A DNA stretch of 7,999 bases. It comes from Mycobacterium sp. Lineage in GTDB: Bacteria; Actinomycetota; Actinomycetes; Mycobacteriales; Mycobacteriaceae. Under the pieces are notes generated by a model that saw only the letters and a program-made list of their open reading frames with translations, had not been told where the DNA came from and searched no databases. Position numbers and translations under genes: made by a program. The stretch is taken from positions 1 to 7,999 of the forward strand of contig JAHFVB010000220.1 of NCBI GenBank assembly GCA_023264755.1, given 5' to 3'. Positions 1-7,999 of this stretch are shown piece after piece (position 1 is the stretch's first letter; each line of letters opens with the position of its first letter).

Positions 1-643
<643 letters not shown>

Positions 644-645
644 TT

Positions 646-651
646 AGCCTA
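646..651 (-). promoter_or_regulatory. Possible -10 element of a gap promoter
   Basis: The minus-strand hexamer TAGGCT fits the mycobacterial TANNNT -10 pattern. It lies in the only sizeable intergenic region (581-681), about 65 bases before the gap start, which would give a leader of roughly 55-60 nt. No convincing -35 element sits at the right distance, because the region just upstream is a GC-rich block (about 655-677). This is a weak pattern match supported mainly by position. Confidence 0.3.
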
Positions 652-681
652 GTAGCGGCCCGGCCGGCCCGCGCGAGCTGG

Positions 682-1398
682 TCAGTGCATGGTCAAACCC
701 TGGTCGCGGTAGGGGTTGCCCAGCCAGCGCCGGCGGATGGTCTGCAGGGTGCCATCCGCTTCGAGCGCGGCCTGGGCCTGCGCGATCCGCTGCAGCGTGG
801 TGTCGTCGCCCAACCGCACGGCGATGGCGAGCTCCTCTCGCGAGAGCCCGCGCTGCACGACTTCCACGTCCGCGATGGGCCGAACGAGTTCGGTCAGCAC
901 CGGTGCCAACTTCATGAACGCGTCGCATCCACCGGTGGTCAGGTCGGTCAGGGCCTGCTCGATGGCGCCGTAGGCATAGACGCGTACGGAGTGGGCCTTG
1001 CCCTCGGCGACGAGGGCCTCGGCGATGGGTTGACTGGTATTGCCCCGCTGTACCCCGATGGTCAACCCGGCGAGGTCGGCGACGGATTTGACCCCGGGCA
1101 GCCGGGCGGTGTCGACGGCCAACGCCTGCCCGGACACCAGATAGGGCGGGGCGAACGCGGCCTTGCGGGCGCGTTCGGGCGTCACCGTGGTCCCGGCGAT
1201 CACGCAGTCGTAGGCCCCCGCGCCGAGTTCGTCGAGGATTCCGTTGAAGTCGGCCCCTTGGTAGGCGAGCAGGGTCACCGACGAGCCCAGCGCCGTCCCG
1301 ATGGCGTTGATCAAGTCGATGTCCAGGCCGCCGCGGTCGGCGCCCATGGCGTTGAACGGCGGGTCCGGGTAGGCCACCCCGACCCTCAACGTCGTCAC
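682..1398 (-). CDS. Amino-acid-type solute-binding protein (SBP_bac_3 fold), orphan, no signal peptide
   Basis: The 238-residue product has the fold of the polar-amino-acid ABC-transporter binding proteins. It has a first strand LRVGVAYPDPPFN (4-16), LDIDLINAIGTALG (25-38), the ligand-loop AGTTVTPERARKAAFAPPY (68-86) whose Arg76 normally binds the ligand carboxylate, GVQRGNTSQ (115-123), and a typical C-terminus ending in LEADGTLQTIRRRWLG (212-227). Two features are odd. The protein starts directly at the first strand of the mature domain, with no signal peptide or lipobox, and only 28 bp separate it from the whiA stop, so there is no room for one. In addition, the Asp that normally holds the ligand's amino group aligns with Leu164 (CDAFMKLAPV, 158-167). 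No permease or ATPase gene is adjacent. I chose GTG 1398 because AGGTGA lies just upstream. An ATG at 1542 in the same frame would run 116 bp into whiA and adds no hydrophobic segment. Fold confident; ligand, location and function unknown. Confidence 0.85.
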   Translation of the reverse strand: MTTLRVGVAYPDPPFNAMGADRGGLDIDLINAIGTALGSSVTLLAYQGADFNGILDELGAGAYDCVIAGTTVTPERARKAAFAPPYLVSGQALAVDTARLPGVKSVADLAGLTIGVQRGNTSQPIAEALVAEGKAHSVRVYAYGAIEQALTDLTTGGCDAFMKLAPVLTELVRPIADVEVVQRGLSREELAIAVRLGDDTTLQRIAQAQAALEADGTLQTIRRRWLGNPYRDQGLTMH

Positions 1399-1402
1399 CG
1401 GT

Positions 1403-1408
1403 TCACCT
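1403..1408 (-). promoter_or_regulatory. Ribosome binding site supporting the short start of the solute-binding protein
   Basis: AGGTGA on the minus strand lies four bases before the GTG at 1398. Spacing is short but usable. It falls in the 28 bp between the whiA stop and this start, and argues for a leaderless protein over an upstream start inside whiA. Confidence 0.5.
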
Positions 1409-1426
1409 GGGCTGCCGCCGGACGGG

Positions 1427-2410
1427 TTAGGCGTCGTCCAGCAGGTCGGGGGTGACCGCGGACTCGGTGTCGGGAATGCCGTCCTGCTTGGCCTTGCGGT
1501 CGGCCATCGACAGCAGTCTCCGAATACGGCCCGCGACAGCATCTTTCGTCATCGGCGGGTCGGCAAGCCGGCCGAGCTCCTCCAGCGAGGCCTGGCGGTG
1601 TTCCACCCGCAGCCGGCCGGCCGTGGACAGGTGATCGGGCACCGTGTCGCCGAGGATCTCCAGCGCCCGCTCCACCCGCGCGGCCGCCGCGACCGCTGCC
1701 CGCGCCGAGCGCCGCAGGTTCGCGTCGTCGAAGTTGGCCAGCCGGTTCGCCGTGGCCCGGACCTCGCGGCGCAGTCGGCGTTCCTCCCACACCAGGCGGG
1801 TGTCCTGCGCCCCCATCCTGGTCAGGAGCGCACCGATGGCCTCCCCGTCGCGGACCACCACCCGATCGCTGCCCCGCACCTCGCGGGCCTTGGCACTGAC
1901 CCCCAACCGGCGGGCCGCACCGACCAGGGCCAGCGCCGCCTCCGGACCGGGGCAGCTGACCTCCAGGGCTGATGAGCGTCCCGGCTCGGTGAGCGAGCCG
2001 TGCGCCAAAAATGCTCCCCGCCAGGCGGCTTCGGCGTCGCCGACGCTGCCGCCGACCACCTGGGCGGGCAGCCCGCGCACCGGCCGGCCCCGCAGATCCA
2101 ACAGTCCGGTCTGACGGGCCAGCGCTTCGCCGTCCTGGGCGACGCGCACGACGTAGCGCGTGCTCTTGCGGATTCCGCTGGCCGAGAGCACGTGGACGAC
2201 GGCGTTGTAGCCGTAGAGATCGTGGATGTCCTTGCGGAGCCTGCGCGCGATCACTCCGAGGTCCACCTCTGCCTCGACGACGACCCGCCCCGCGACGATG
2301 TGGAGCCCGCCTGCGAAGCGCAGTAGCGAAGCCACTTCGGCGCGACGCGCACTCACCGAGTTGATGATCAGACGGCTGAGCTCGTCTTTGACCTCGGCTG
2401 TCATCGCCAC
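1427..2410 (-). CDS. whiA: DNA-binding regulator WhiA
   Basis: WhiA joins a LAGLIDADG-homing-endonuclease-like domain to a C-terminal helix-turn-helix. In Streptomyces it acts with WhiB to start sporulation septation; in other Gram-positives it affects division and chromosome segregation. The 327-residue product has the conserved N-terminus VKDELSRL (7-14), then [19 protein letters not shown] (20-38), [15 protein letters not shown] (76-90), [20 protein letters not shown] (131-150), [19 protein letters not shown] (221-239), and the HTH region around 272-303 ([19 protein letters not shown]). The acidic tail ends DLLDDA. The start is taken at GTG 2410 (Val-Ala-Met). GAGGTGA lies seven bases upstream and the product then begins like the mycobacterial protein as I recall it; ATG 2404 is the alternative. 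An upstream start at 2572 would lie inside yvcK and is not credible. It follows yvcK by 7 bp. Confidence 0.97.
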   Translation of the reverse strand: MAMTAEVKDELSRLIINSVSARRAEVASLLRFAGGLHIVAGRVVVEAEVDLGVIARRLRKDIHDLYGYNAVVHVLSASGIRKSTRYVVRVAQDGEALARQTGLLDLRGRPVRGLPAQVVGGSVGDAEAAWRGAFLAHGSLTEPGRSSALEVSCPGPEAALALVGAARRLGVSAKAREVRGSDRVVVRDGEAIGALLTRMGAQDTRLVWEERRLRREVRATANRLANFDDANLRRSARAAVAAAARVERALEILGDTVPDHLSTAGRLRVEHRQASLEELGRLADPPMTKDAVAGRIRRLLSMADRKAKQDGIPDTESAVTPDLLDDA

Positions 2411-2417
2411 GAAATCG

Positions 2418-2424
2418 TCACCTC
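2418..2424 (-). promoter_or_regulatory. whiA ribosome binding site overlapping the yvcK stop codon
   Basis: GAGGTGA on the minus strand contains the TGA stop of yvcK (2420-2418) and lies seven bases before GTG 2410. Ribosomes ending yvcK therefore finish on the whiA Shine-Dalgarno, which suggests translational coupling and favours GTG 2410 over ATG 2404 as the whiA start. Confidence 0.7.
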
Positions 2425-3431
2425 TCGTCGATTGGCCGGGCGGCAGGCGTGGGCGCCGCCGGCTCCTGAAGTGTGCTCGCAGGCCCGCTTCCGCGCAGCC
2501 GTATGCGCTCCAGTACCGCGGCCAACCTCGCCGGGTCATGTAATGGTGTACCAGGTCTGGACACGTCAGCAAACTCGACGTTGGCTTCCAGGATGGCGGC
2601 GGTATGCCTCAGTTGGTCGCGCTCGCGTTCGCCAGGAACGCGGCCCCCGTCGACGACGATGTCGTGCACGGTGAACCCGGGCGCGTGCTGCGCCAGCACG
2701 TGAATGTGCCGCTCGGCCGAGAAGCCCGCCGTCTCCCCCGGCTCGGCGACCAGATTCAACACCAGCGCCCGGCGCGCCTGCGTCGCCTGCAGTGCGGCCA
2801 CCAATTCGGGTACCAGAACGTGGGGAATCACACTGGTGAACCAGGATCCCGGGCCAAGCACGGCCAGGTCGGCGCCCATGATCGCGTCGACCGCCTGCCG
2901 GGTCGCAGGCGGATTGCTCGGCGAAAGCCGCACCCGCCGCACCTTGCCGACGGTGGTGGCGACGGCCACCTGTCCCTGGATCACCCTGCTCATGCGCGGA
3001 TCCGACTCCAGCCCCGCGACGTCGGCCTCGATCTGCAGCGCGATCGGGCACATCGGCAGCACTCGGCCCTTGACGCCCAGGATGCGACCCAGTTCGTCGA
3101 GGGCCGCGACGGGATCGGCCAATACCTCGTTGAGGCCGGCCAGCAGCAGATTCCCGATGGGGTGGCCGGCCAGCGCTCCGCTGCCGCCGAACCGGTGCTG
3201 GATGATGGTCGCCCACAGCTGACCATGTGGGCTGTCGGATGCCAACGCCGCCAAGGCCATTCGAAGATCACCCGGCGGGACGACGTCCAATTCGCTGCGC
3301 AGCCGGCCGGAGGACCCTCCGTCGTCGGCCACCGTGACCACGGCGGTAACGTAGGGCGTGAGCCGGCGCGCCGCCGACAGCGTGGCGTAGAGCCCGTGTC
3401 CTCCGCCCAGAGCGACGATCCGGGAGCTCAT
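2418..3431 (-). CDS. cuvA: YvcK/CuvA family UDP-sugar-binding cell-wall regulator
   Basis: The 337-residue protein belongs to the YvcK/CofD-like family (gluconeogenesis factor). Members bind UDP-GlcNAc and related UDP-sugars, and support cell shape and peptidoglycan synthesis on gluconeogenic carbon. The mycobacterial member is CuvA, needed for cell-wall integrity and virulence. Visible motifs are [12 protein letters not shown] (7-18), [14 protein letters not shown] (32-45), [10 protein letters not shown] (51-60), [12 protein letters not shown] (89-100) and [16 protein letters not shown] (193-208). Together these form the Rossmann-like nucleotide-binding core. The proline-rich tail after residue 313 contains Thr320 and Thr328. 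YvcK tails are phosphorylated by PASTA-domain Ser/Thr kinases in other Gram-positives, so these are candidate sites by analogy only. ATG 3431 overlaps the rapZ stop by four bases (ATGA), consistent with translational coupling. No signal peptide or membrane segment is seen; cytosolic. Confidence 0.96.
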   Translation of the reverse strand: MSSRIVALGGGHGLYATLSAARRLTPYVTAVVTVADDGGSSGRLRSELDVVPPGDLRMALAALASDSPHGQLWATIIQHRFGGSGALAGHPIGNLLLAGLNEVLADPVAALDELGRILGVKGRVLPMCPIALQIEADVAGLESDPRMSRVIQGQVAVATTVGKVRRVRLSPSNPPATRQAVDAIMGADLAVLGPGSWFTSVIPHVLVPELVAALQATQARRALVLNLVAEPGETAGFSAERHIHVLAQHAPGFTVHDIVVDGGRVPGERERDQLRHTAAILEANVEFADVSRPGTPLHDPARLAAVLERIRLRGSGPASTLQEPAAPTPAARPIDER

Positions 3432-4396
3432 TCCCGGCCCAGATCCCGGTGCAGCACCCGCACCGTCAAGAGGCCGTCACCGGATAGCCGCGCAGCGAGC
3501 GCCTCGGCCATGGCGACGCTGCGATGTTTGCCGCCGGTGCAGCCGATGGCAACGGTCATGTAGCGCTTTCCCTCCCTGCGGTAGCCGTCGATGACGAGGT
3601 CCAGCAGCCGATGGTAGGTGTCGATGAACTCCCCGGCGCCGGGTTGACCCAGCACGTAGTCGCGGACCGCGGGATGCTGCCCCGTATGCGGGCGCAGCTC
3701 GTCGACCCAATGTGGATTCGGCAGGAACCGGACGTCCATCACGGTGTCGGCGTCCATCGGCAAGCCGTACTTGTACCCGAATGATTCGACGGTGACACTG
3801 GTGTGTGCGACGGCCTCGCCCCCGAATGCGCGCTCGATCGCGGTGCGAAGCTCGTGCACGGACAACGTCGAGGTATCGATGACGAGGTCGGCCACGGCGC
3901 GCACCGAGGCCAACATGGCGCGCTCGGCGGTGATCCCTTCGGCCAGTGTCTGATTGCCCTGCAGCGGATGACTGCGCCGGTTCTGTTCGTAGCGGCGGAC
4001 CAACATGTCGTCCGATGCCTCCAGGAACAACACCCGCGGGGTGATCTGACGGGTGGCCAACTCGGTGCGGACCCAGTCCAGATCGCCGGTGAAACCCCGC
4101 GAGCGGACGTCCATGACGACCGCCAACTGGGTGATCCGCGAACCGGCCGCCAACCCGAGCTCGACCATGCGCGCGATCAACTCCGGAGGCAGGTTGTCGG
4201 CCACATACCAACCGAGGTCCTCGAGCACCTTGGCGGCCGTCCCCCGACCGGCGCCTGAGAGCCCGGTGACCAGCAGCACGTCGATGCCGGCCGACCCGTC
4301 CTCCGCGCCGTCGTGAAGTAGTGGGTCAGCCATGGGCGATTCGCCGCCGCTTCCCGATTGCTTGCTGCCCGATGATGGTTGGGCACCCCCCGTCAT
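3428..4396 (-). CDS. rapZ: RapZ family nucleotide-binding protein
   Basis: In E. coli RapZ is an adaptor that delivers the sRNA GlmZ to RNase E and senses GlcN6P. Actinobacteria lack that sRNA circuit, so the role here is unknown beyond nucleotide binding. The P-loop is [12 protein letters not shown] (45-56), followed by [11 protein letters not shown] (60-70), VMDVRSRGF (94-102) as Walker-B-like region, [12 protein letters not shown] (134-145), [12 protein letters not shown] (224-235) and [14 protein letters not shown] (285-298) in the C-terminal domain. The usual P-loop Lys is Arg51; as I recall the M. tuberculosis protein shares this. The first ~37 residues are Ser/Gly-rich low complexity. 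ATG 4396 overlaps the uvrC stop by four bases but lacks a good Shine-Dalgarno. An internal ATG at 4333 (Met22) is a credible alternative that would give 301 residues, close to the family length. Family certain, start uncertain. Confidence 0.95.
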   Translation of the reverse strand: MTGGAQPSSGSKQSGSGGESPMADPLLHDGAEDGSAGIDVLLVTGLSGAGRGTAAKVLEDLGWYVADNLPPELIARMVELGLAAGSRITQLAVVMDVRSRGFTGDLDWVRTELATRQITPRVLFLEASDDMLVRRYEQNRRSHPLQGNQTLAEGITAERAMLASVRAVADLVIDTSTLSVHELRTAIERAFGGEAVAHTSVTVESFGYKYGLPMDADTVMDVRFLPNPHWVDELRPHTGQHPAVRDYVLGQPGAGEFIDTYHRLLDLVIDGYRREGKRYMTVAIGCTGGKHRSVAMAEALAARLSGDGLLTVRVLHRDLGRE

Positions 4397-6408
4397 CCCG
4401 ATGCCGTCTGTTGATCATGCTCGACCAGCTCGGCCGGCGCGTCCGTTTCCGCGGCCCCGCCGAGTGCCCCGAGGACGGCCTTGGCCGTCGCGACCCCGAT
4501 GCCGGGCACGGCGACGAGTTCCTCGACGCTGGCCTCCTTGAGCCTGGCCACCGAACCGAAGTGGGTGACGAGCGCCTTTCGGCGGTGCTCACCGAGCCCG
4601 GGGACGTCGTCGAGAGCCGACGCCGTCATCCGCTTGGAGCGCTTGCTGCGGTGGTAACTGATGGCGAAGCGGTGCGCTTCGTCACGTATGCGCTGCAGCA
4701 TGTAGAGGCCTTCACTGTTGCGCGGGAGGATGATCGGCTCGGCCGCGGCCCCCGGCTGGGCTGGCACCCACACCTCCTCCAGTCGCTTGGCCAACCCGAC
4801 GACCGCGACGTCGGTGACGCCCAGCTCGTCGAGCACCGCCGCGGCGGCGTTCACCTGCGGCGCCCCACCGTCGACGACGAAGAGATTTGGTGGATAGGCG
4901 AATCGGCGTGGGCGCGCGCCGGGTTCGGCTCCGGCTTCGGCGAGGGGCCGCTCGGCGTCGGCGACGTGGCGCTGGAAGCGCCTCCTGGTGACCTCGGCGA
5001 TGGATGCGACGTCGTCGGAACGGCCGTCCCCGGCCGCCTCTCTGATGGAGTAGTGCCGATAGTCCGACTTGCGCGGCAGGCCGTCCTCGAAGACCACCAG
5101 GGACGCCACCACGTCCGTGCCCTGAACGTGGCTGATGTCGATGCACTCGATCCGCAACGGCGCGTCGGCCAGGTCGAGGAATTCTTGAATGCTCTGCAGG
5201 GCCACGGATCTGGCGTTGAAGTCACCCGCCCGCTTGAGCTTGTGCTGAGCCAAGGCGTCCTGGGCGTTGCGGTGCACGGTCTCGGCGAGCGCCCGCTTGT
5301 CGCCCCTGGCCGCGACGCGCAGCTGGACCCGGGATCCGCGCAGCCCGCTCAACCAGGTGGCCAGTTCCTCGGCGTTGTCGGGCAATACCGGTACCAACAC
5401 CTGACGCGGCACCGGGTTGGTGGCCTCGTCTCCCCCGGCGTCGCCGGCCCCGTCCAGCTCGGCCTGATCGCCGTAGAACTGCGTCAGGAACTGTTCCACG
5501 AGCTGCTTCTGCGCAGCTTCGTCGGGCTCTCCGGGCTTTTCGACGATCCACCCCCGTTGGCCCCTGACGCGGCCGCCGCGGACGTGGAAGACCTGGACCG
5601 CGGCTTCGAGCTCGTCGTCGGCGAAGGCCACCACGTCGGCGTCGGTGCCGTCCCCGAACACCACGGTCTGCTTCTCCAACGCCCGCTTGAGCGCCCCGAT
5701 GTCGTCTCGCAGCCGGGCGGCGCGTTCGAAGTCCAACTCCTCGGCCGCCGCACTCATCTGCCGTTCCATGTCGCGGACGAGCCGGTCGGTCTTACCCGCG
5801 AGGAAGTCGCAGAAGTCGAGCACGATCCTGCGATGTTGCTCGGCGGTGACGTTGCCCGTGCATGGCGCCGAGCACTTGTCGATGTAGCCCAGCAGACACG
5901 GTCGGCCAATCTGGTTGTGTCGCTTGAACACTCCAGCCGAACACGTGCGGGCGGGGAATACCCGCATCAGCAGATCGAGCGTCTCGCGGATGGCCCACGC
6001 GTGTGAGTACGGTCCGAAGTAGCGCACACCCTTGCGGCGTGGCCCGCGGTAGACGAACAACCGCGGGTACTCCTCGTTGAGGGTCACGGCCAACACCGGA
6101 TACGACTTGTCGTCGCGGTAACGAATGTTGAACCGGGGGTCGAACTCCTTGATCCAGTTGTACTCGAGTTGGAGCGCCTCGACTTCGGTGCCGACGACCG
6201 TCCACTCCACGCTGGCCGCCGTCATGACCATCCGACGGGTGCGGGGCGCCAACCCGGACAAGTCCGCGAAGTACGAGTTCAGCCGGCTCCGCAGGCTCTT
6301 GGCCTTGCCGACGTAGATGACCCGGCCGTGGGGGTCCCGGAACCGGTAGACGCCCGGTTCCACGGGGATGGAACCGGGTGCCGGTCGGTACGTCGTTGGA
6401 TCGGGCAC
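4393..6408 (-). CDS. uvrC: Excinuclease ABC subunit C (UvrC)
   Basis: UvrC makes both incisions around bulky DNA lesions after UvrA-UvrB loading. The 671-residue protein has every expected module. The N-terminal GIY-YIG nuclease spans ~14-95, with GVY 19-21, YVGKA 32-36, Arg40 and Glu82. A cysteine cluster C156, C171, C179 and C183 matches the [4Fe-4S] ligands described for E. coli UvrC. The UVR motif for UvrB contact lies at ~213-246. The RNase-H-like 5' nuclease has [12 protein letters not shown] (421-432, Asp424), VVDGGAPQ (511-518, Asp513) and RDEAHRF (575-581, His579). Tandem helix-hairpin-helix motifs sit at [11 protein letters not shown] (601-611) and [11 protein letters not shown] (633-643). 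Start is GTG 6408, giving [13 protein letters not shown], the usual mycobacterial N-terminus. It follows the Mur ligase stop by 10 bp with a weak Shine-Dalgarno, and its stop overlaps the rapZ ATG. Confidence 0.98.
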   Translation of the reverse strand: MPDPTTYRPAPGSIPVEPGVYRFRDPHGRVIYVGKAKSLRSRLNSYFADLSGLAPRTRRMVMTAASVEWTVVGTEVEALQLEYNWIKEFDPRFNIRYRDDKSYPVLAVTLNEEYPRLFVYRGPRRKGVRYFGPYSHAWAIRETLDLLMRVFPARTCSAGVFKRHNQIGRPCLLGYIDKCSAPCTGNVTAEQHRRIVLDFCDFLAGKTDRLVRDMERQMSAAAEELDFERAARLRDDIGALKRALEKQTVVFGDGTDADVVAFADDELEAAVQVFHVRGGRVRGQRGWIVEKPGEPDEAAQKQLVEQFLTQFYGDQAELDGAGDAGGDEATNPVPRQVLVPVLPDNAEELATWLSGLRGSRVQLRVAARGDKRALAETVHRNAQDALAQHKLKRAGDFNARSVALQSIQEFLDLADAPLRIECIDISHVQGTDVVASLVVFEDGLPRKSDYRHYSIREAAGDGRSDDVASIAEVTRRRFQRHVADAERPLAEAGAEPGARPRRFAYPPNLFVVDGGAPQVNAAAAVLDELGVTDVAVVGLAKRLEEVWVPAQPGAAAEPIILPRNSEGLYMLQRIRDEAHRFAISYHRSKRSKRMTASALDDVPGLGEHRRKALVTHFGSVARLKEASVEELVAVPGIGVATAKAVLGALGGAAETDAPAELVEHDQQTASG

Positions 6409-6418
6409 GTCAACCAGG

Positions 6419-7735
6419 CTAGTGCGGGGCGCCGACGACGCCGTCGATGAGCTCGCAGAATGCGGCGGCCTTGGCCACGTAGTTGGGGAACAGGTCGTAG
6501 CTGGCCGCCCCCGGCGAGAGCAGCACCACGTCGACCCCGGGCAGCGCCGCGGCGGTGCGCACGGCCTGTTCGAGGCTGTCGACGGGGTGTACCCGATCCG
6601 GGTGGGTGGCCGCGAACCTGCGGCCGATGTCCGTGCCGTTGGATGGCGCTTGGATCAGCTCCACCCGCCGCGAGCCGCTGCACAGGTACTCGTCGAGTTG
6701 GGCGTAGCTCAGCTGCCTGTCCATGCCGCCGACGATCAGCGCGACGTGCGCGTCGGGCCGCATGGCCTTCAGCGCGGCGACGACGCTCTCGCCGGTGGTG
6801 GCCAGGGTGTCGTCGATCCAGGTCTTCGCGCCGGTGGTCCGCACGGTCTGCAGGCGATGCGGCAGGCCGACGAACGTGCTGCTTGCGGCGGCCGCCTCGG
6901 CCTCGGAGACGGGCCGACCCAGCACCTGAGCGGCGGCGGCGAGCGCCAGGGCACCGTTGACGACGTTGTGTTCGTAGCTCATCACCCCGGCTCCGGCGGG
7001 GGCGGTGTCGGGATCGACCAACAGCACGGTGGGCGGGAACTCGGTGACACCTGCTCGTCGGAACGTGGCCAGTGTCTCGGGCGTCGTCACCAACGTCTCG
7101 GCACCGGTTCGGAAGACGTTGGCCTTCGCTTGGTAATACGCGGTGGTGTCACCGTGCCAATCCAGGTGGTCCTCATAGAGATTGGTGACGATCGCCACTG
7201 CGGGCGAGCAGGACAGTAGGGCGGCCTGCTGGCTGGACAGTTCGGCCACCACGATGACGTCGCCTTCGGGCGTCAGGTCCGACAGCGGGGTGCCGATGTT
7301 TCCGGCAACAACGGCTTCTGCCCCCAGCGACGTGAGCAGATGCCCCAGGAACGACGCCGTGGTGCTCTTGCCCTTGGTACCGGTGACGCCGATGGTGCGC
7401 GCCGCATGCCGGGACATGAACCAGTCGGCCGCACTGGAGATTCGGAGGCCGGATTCCCGCAGTTCGGCGAACACCGGTTGAGCCCAGGGCACTCCGGGAC
7501 TGACGAACACGATGTCGCAGTGTCGGAGCCGATCCAGGTGTTGGGGTCCGCGGTAGACGGTCAGCGCGGCGACGTCGTCCGGCGCCTCGGTCGGGCTCAG
7601 GCCGGTGTCATCGACGGCCTCGATGCGCGCGGCTCCCGCGGCAGCCGCGGTCCGCGCCATCGACCGCCCCTCGCGGCCGAAGCCCCACACTCCGACGACA
7701 CGGCCCGCGAGGTCGGGCAGGGAGTCGGCCATCAC
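6419..7735 (-). CDS. murD2: MurD-family ligase, probable MurD2 (UDP-MurNAc-L-Ala--L-Glu ligase)
   Basis: This cytosolic Mur ligase (438 residues, as long as E. coli MurD) activates the carboxyl of UDP-MurNAc-L-Ala with ATP and adds glutamate. In order: N-terminal Rossmann-like UMA-binding domain ([13 protein letters not shown] 13-25; VSPGVP 78-83); P-loop [11 protein letters not shown] (116-126); ELSSQQ (165-170) and DHLDWH (189-194) for Mg2+; Lys204, expected to be carbamoylated; [13 protein letters not shown] (256-268); PHR (292-294); and C-terminal [15 protein letters not shown] (405-419). It departs from ordinary D-Glu-adding MurD: TGTKGKS instead of [18 protein letters not shown] (307-317) instead of NDSKATN, and GGMDRQ (336-341) where E. 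coli has GGDGKS with its D-Glu-contacting Lys. It lies outside the dcw cluster, one base after a probable MurL gene, which suggests the L-Glu-adding MurD2 subfamily. GTG 7735 and ATG 7732 are both possible starts. Mur ligase certain; L-Glu specificity inferred. Confidence 0.72.
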   Translation of the reverse strand: MMADSLPDLAGRVVGVWGFGREGRSMARTAAAAGAARIEAVDDTGLSPTEAPDDVAALTVYRGPQHLDRLRHCDIVFVSPGVPWAQPVFAELRESGLRISSAADWFMSRHAARTIGVTGTKGKSTTASFLGHLLTSLGAEAVVAGNIGTPLSDLTPEGDVIVVAELSSQQAALLSCSPAVAIVTNLYEDHLDWHGDTTAYYQAKANVFRTGAETLVTTPETLATFRRAGVTEFPPTVLLVDPDTAPAGAGVMSYEHNVVNGALALAAAAQVLGRPVSEAEAAAASSTFVGLPHRLQTVRTTGAKTWIDDTLATTGESVVAALKAMRPDAHVALIVGGMDRQLSYAQLDEYLCSGSRRVELIQAPSNGTDIGRRFAATHPDRVHPVDSLEQAVRTAAALPGVDVVLLSPGAASYDLFPNYVAKAAAFCELIDGVVGAPH

Positions 7736-7736
7736 G

Positions 7737-7999
7737 TCAGCTGGGGAGCTCGGCGAAGGCCAACGCGCCCACGTACCCGGCGGGCACGTAGTCGACCGCG
7801 GATTCGGATTCGTCGTCGTTGGCGGCGACCGTCACCAATTCGGCTCGGCGCGAGCGGAACTGCTCGACGAGTGGCAACCCGCTCCACTCCTGGTCGTCGA
7901 GCACCGCGAGCATCGATTCGGCGGCCTCGTAGTACTCCCCGACACACTCGAAGGGCTTGTGCGCCCCGAGGCCGAGGATGTCCTCGAAGCCGGGCTGAT
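7737..7999 (-). CDS. murL: C-terminal 86 residues of probable MurL, UDP-MurNAc-L-Ala-L-Glu epimerase (5' part beyond window)
   Basis: An open frame enters from the right edge and ends at TGA 7739-7737, one base before the GTG of the Mur ligase. Codon third positions are GC-rich as in the neighbouring genes, so it is a real coding frame. The visible tail starts QPGFEDILGLGAHKPFECVG (residues 1-20 of the fragment), continues with an acidic, Glu/Leu-rich helix-like stretch (21-51), and ends ALAFAELPS. The AHKPFECVG motif and the position directly before a MurD2-like ligase suggest MurL, the ATP-dependent enzyme that inverts the terminal L-Glu of UDP-MurNAc-L-Ala-L-Glu in Xanthomonas and some actinobacteria. 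MurL-family proteins are often labelled as endonuclease-domain or hypothetical proteins. No domain hit can be demonstrated from 86 residues, and the identification leans on context. A conserved hypothetical protein of other function is the alternative. Confidence 0.5.
   Translation of the reverse strand, partial: QPGFEDILGLGAHKPFECVGEYYEAAESMLAVLDDQEWSGLPLVEQFRSRRAELVTVAANDDESESAVDYVPAGYVGALAFAELPS

Noticed and set aside
655..677. GC-rich block with repeated GGCC after the solute-binding-protein gene, considered as a terminator
   Set aside because: The short GGCC palindromes can pair in several ways, but there is no single long stem with a proper loop and no T-tract on the minus strand, so a terminator is not supported.
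1399..1542. Longer N-terminus for the solute-binding protein from ATG 1542
   Set aside because: The added 48 residues lie mostly inside whiA, are Pro/Arg/Thr-rich with no hydrophobic signal segment, and a Shine-Dalgarno sits just before GTG 1398.
2604..3563. A 319-codon open frame on the plus strand
   Set aside because: It is antisense to yvcK and the end of rapZ, both clearly coding. Its product is Arg/Gly/Asp-rich without family features.
4321..6006. A 561-codon open frame on the plus strand
   Set aside because: It is antisense to uvrC, whose minus-strand frame has every expected UvrC domain. Long antisense frames are common in GC-rich genomes, and this translation has no recognisable motif.
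7732..7947. A 71-codon Arg-rich frame on the minus strand beginning at an internal ATG
   Set aside because: It is out of frame with the probable murL tail, which has GC-rich third positions typical of real genes here. The Arg-rich translation is a shadow.

Overview
The window is GC-rich actinobacterial DNA. The gene order uvrC-rapZ-yvcK(cuvA)-whiA, followed by gap, together with the protein sequences, points to Mycobacteriaceae, most likely a Mycolicibacterium-type rapid grower. All eight genes supported here lie on the minus strand, so transcription runs from high to low coordinates. Almost all of the 8 kb is coding. The only noticeable non-coding gap is about 100 bp in front of gap.

In transcription order: (1) 7999-7737, the last 86 codons of a protein whose body lies outside the window, probably the MurL-type UDP-MurNAc-L-Ala-L-Glu epimerase. 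(2) 7735-6419, a divergent MurD-family ligase, probably MurD2 (L-glutamate-adding). (3) 6408-4393, complete uvrC, nucleotide excision repair. (4) 4396-3428, rapZ, P-loop nucleotide-binding protein. (5) 3431-2418, yvcK/cuvA, UDP-sugar-binding regulator of cell-wall metabolism. (6) 2410-1427, whiA, sporulation/division-type DNA-binding regulator. (7) 1398-682, a solute-binding-protein fold with no signal peptide. (8) 580-1, the first 193 codons of gap (glycolytic GAPDH), cut by the window edge.

Genes 1-7 are packed with a 1 bp gap, a 10 bp gap, two 4 bp ATGA overlaps, a 7 bp gap and a 28 bp gap. This is what a single translationally coupled transcript looks like. gap has its own leader, a strong Shine-Dalgarno sequence and a possible -10 element, so it may be transcribed separately.

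The uvrC-to-whiA block is a conserved actinobacterial cluster. The most interesting part is the pair in front of it. A second, non-dcw type of MurD with altered substrate-loop motifs directly follows what looks like the C-terminus of the glutamate epimerase MurL. If correct, this strain has an alternative route to the D-Glu of peptidoglycan (add L-Glu to UDP-MurNAc-L-Ala, then epimerise), placed on the same transcript as YvcK, which senses UDP-GlcNAc in other bacteria. The leaderless solute-binding protein between whiA and gap is the second unusual item.
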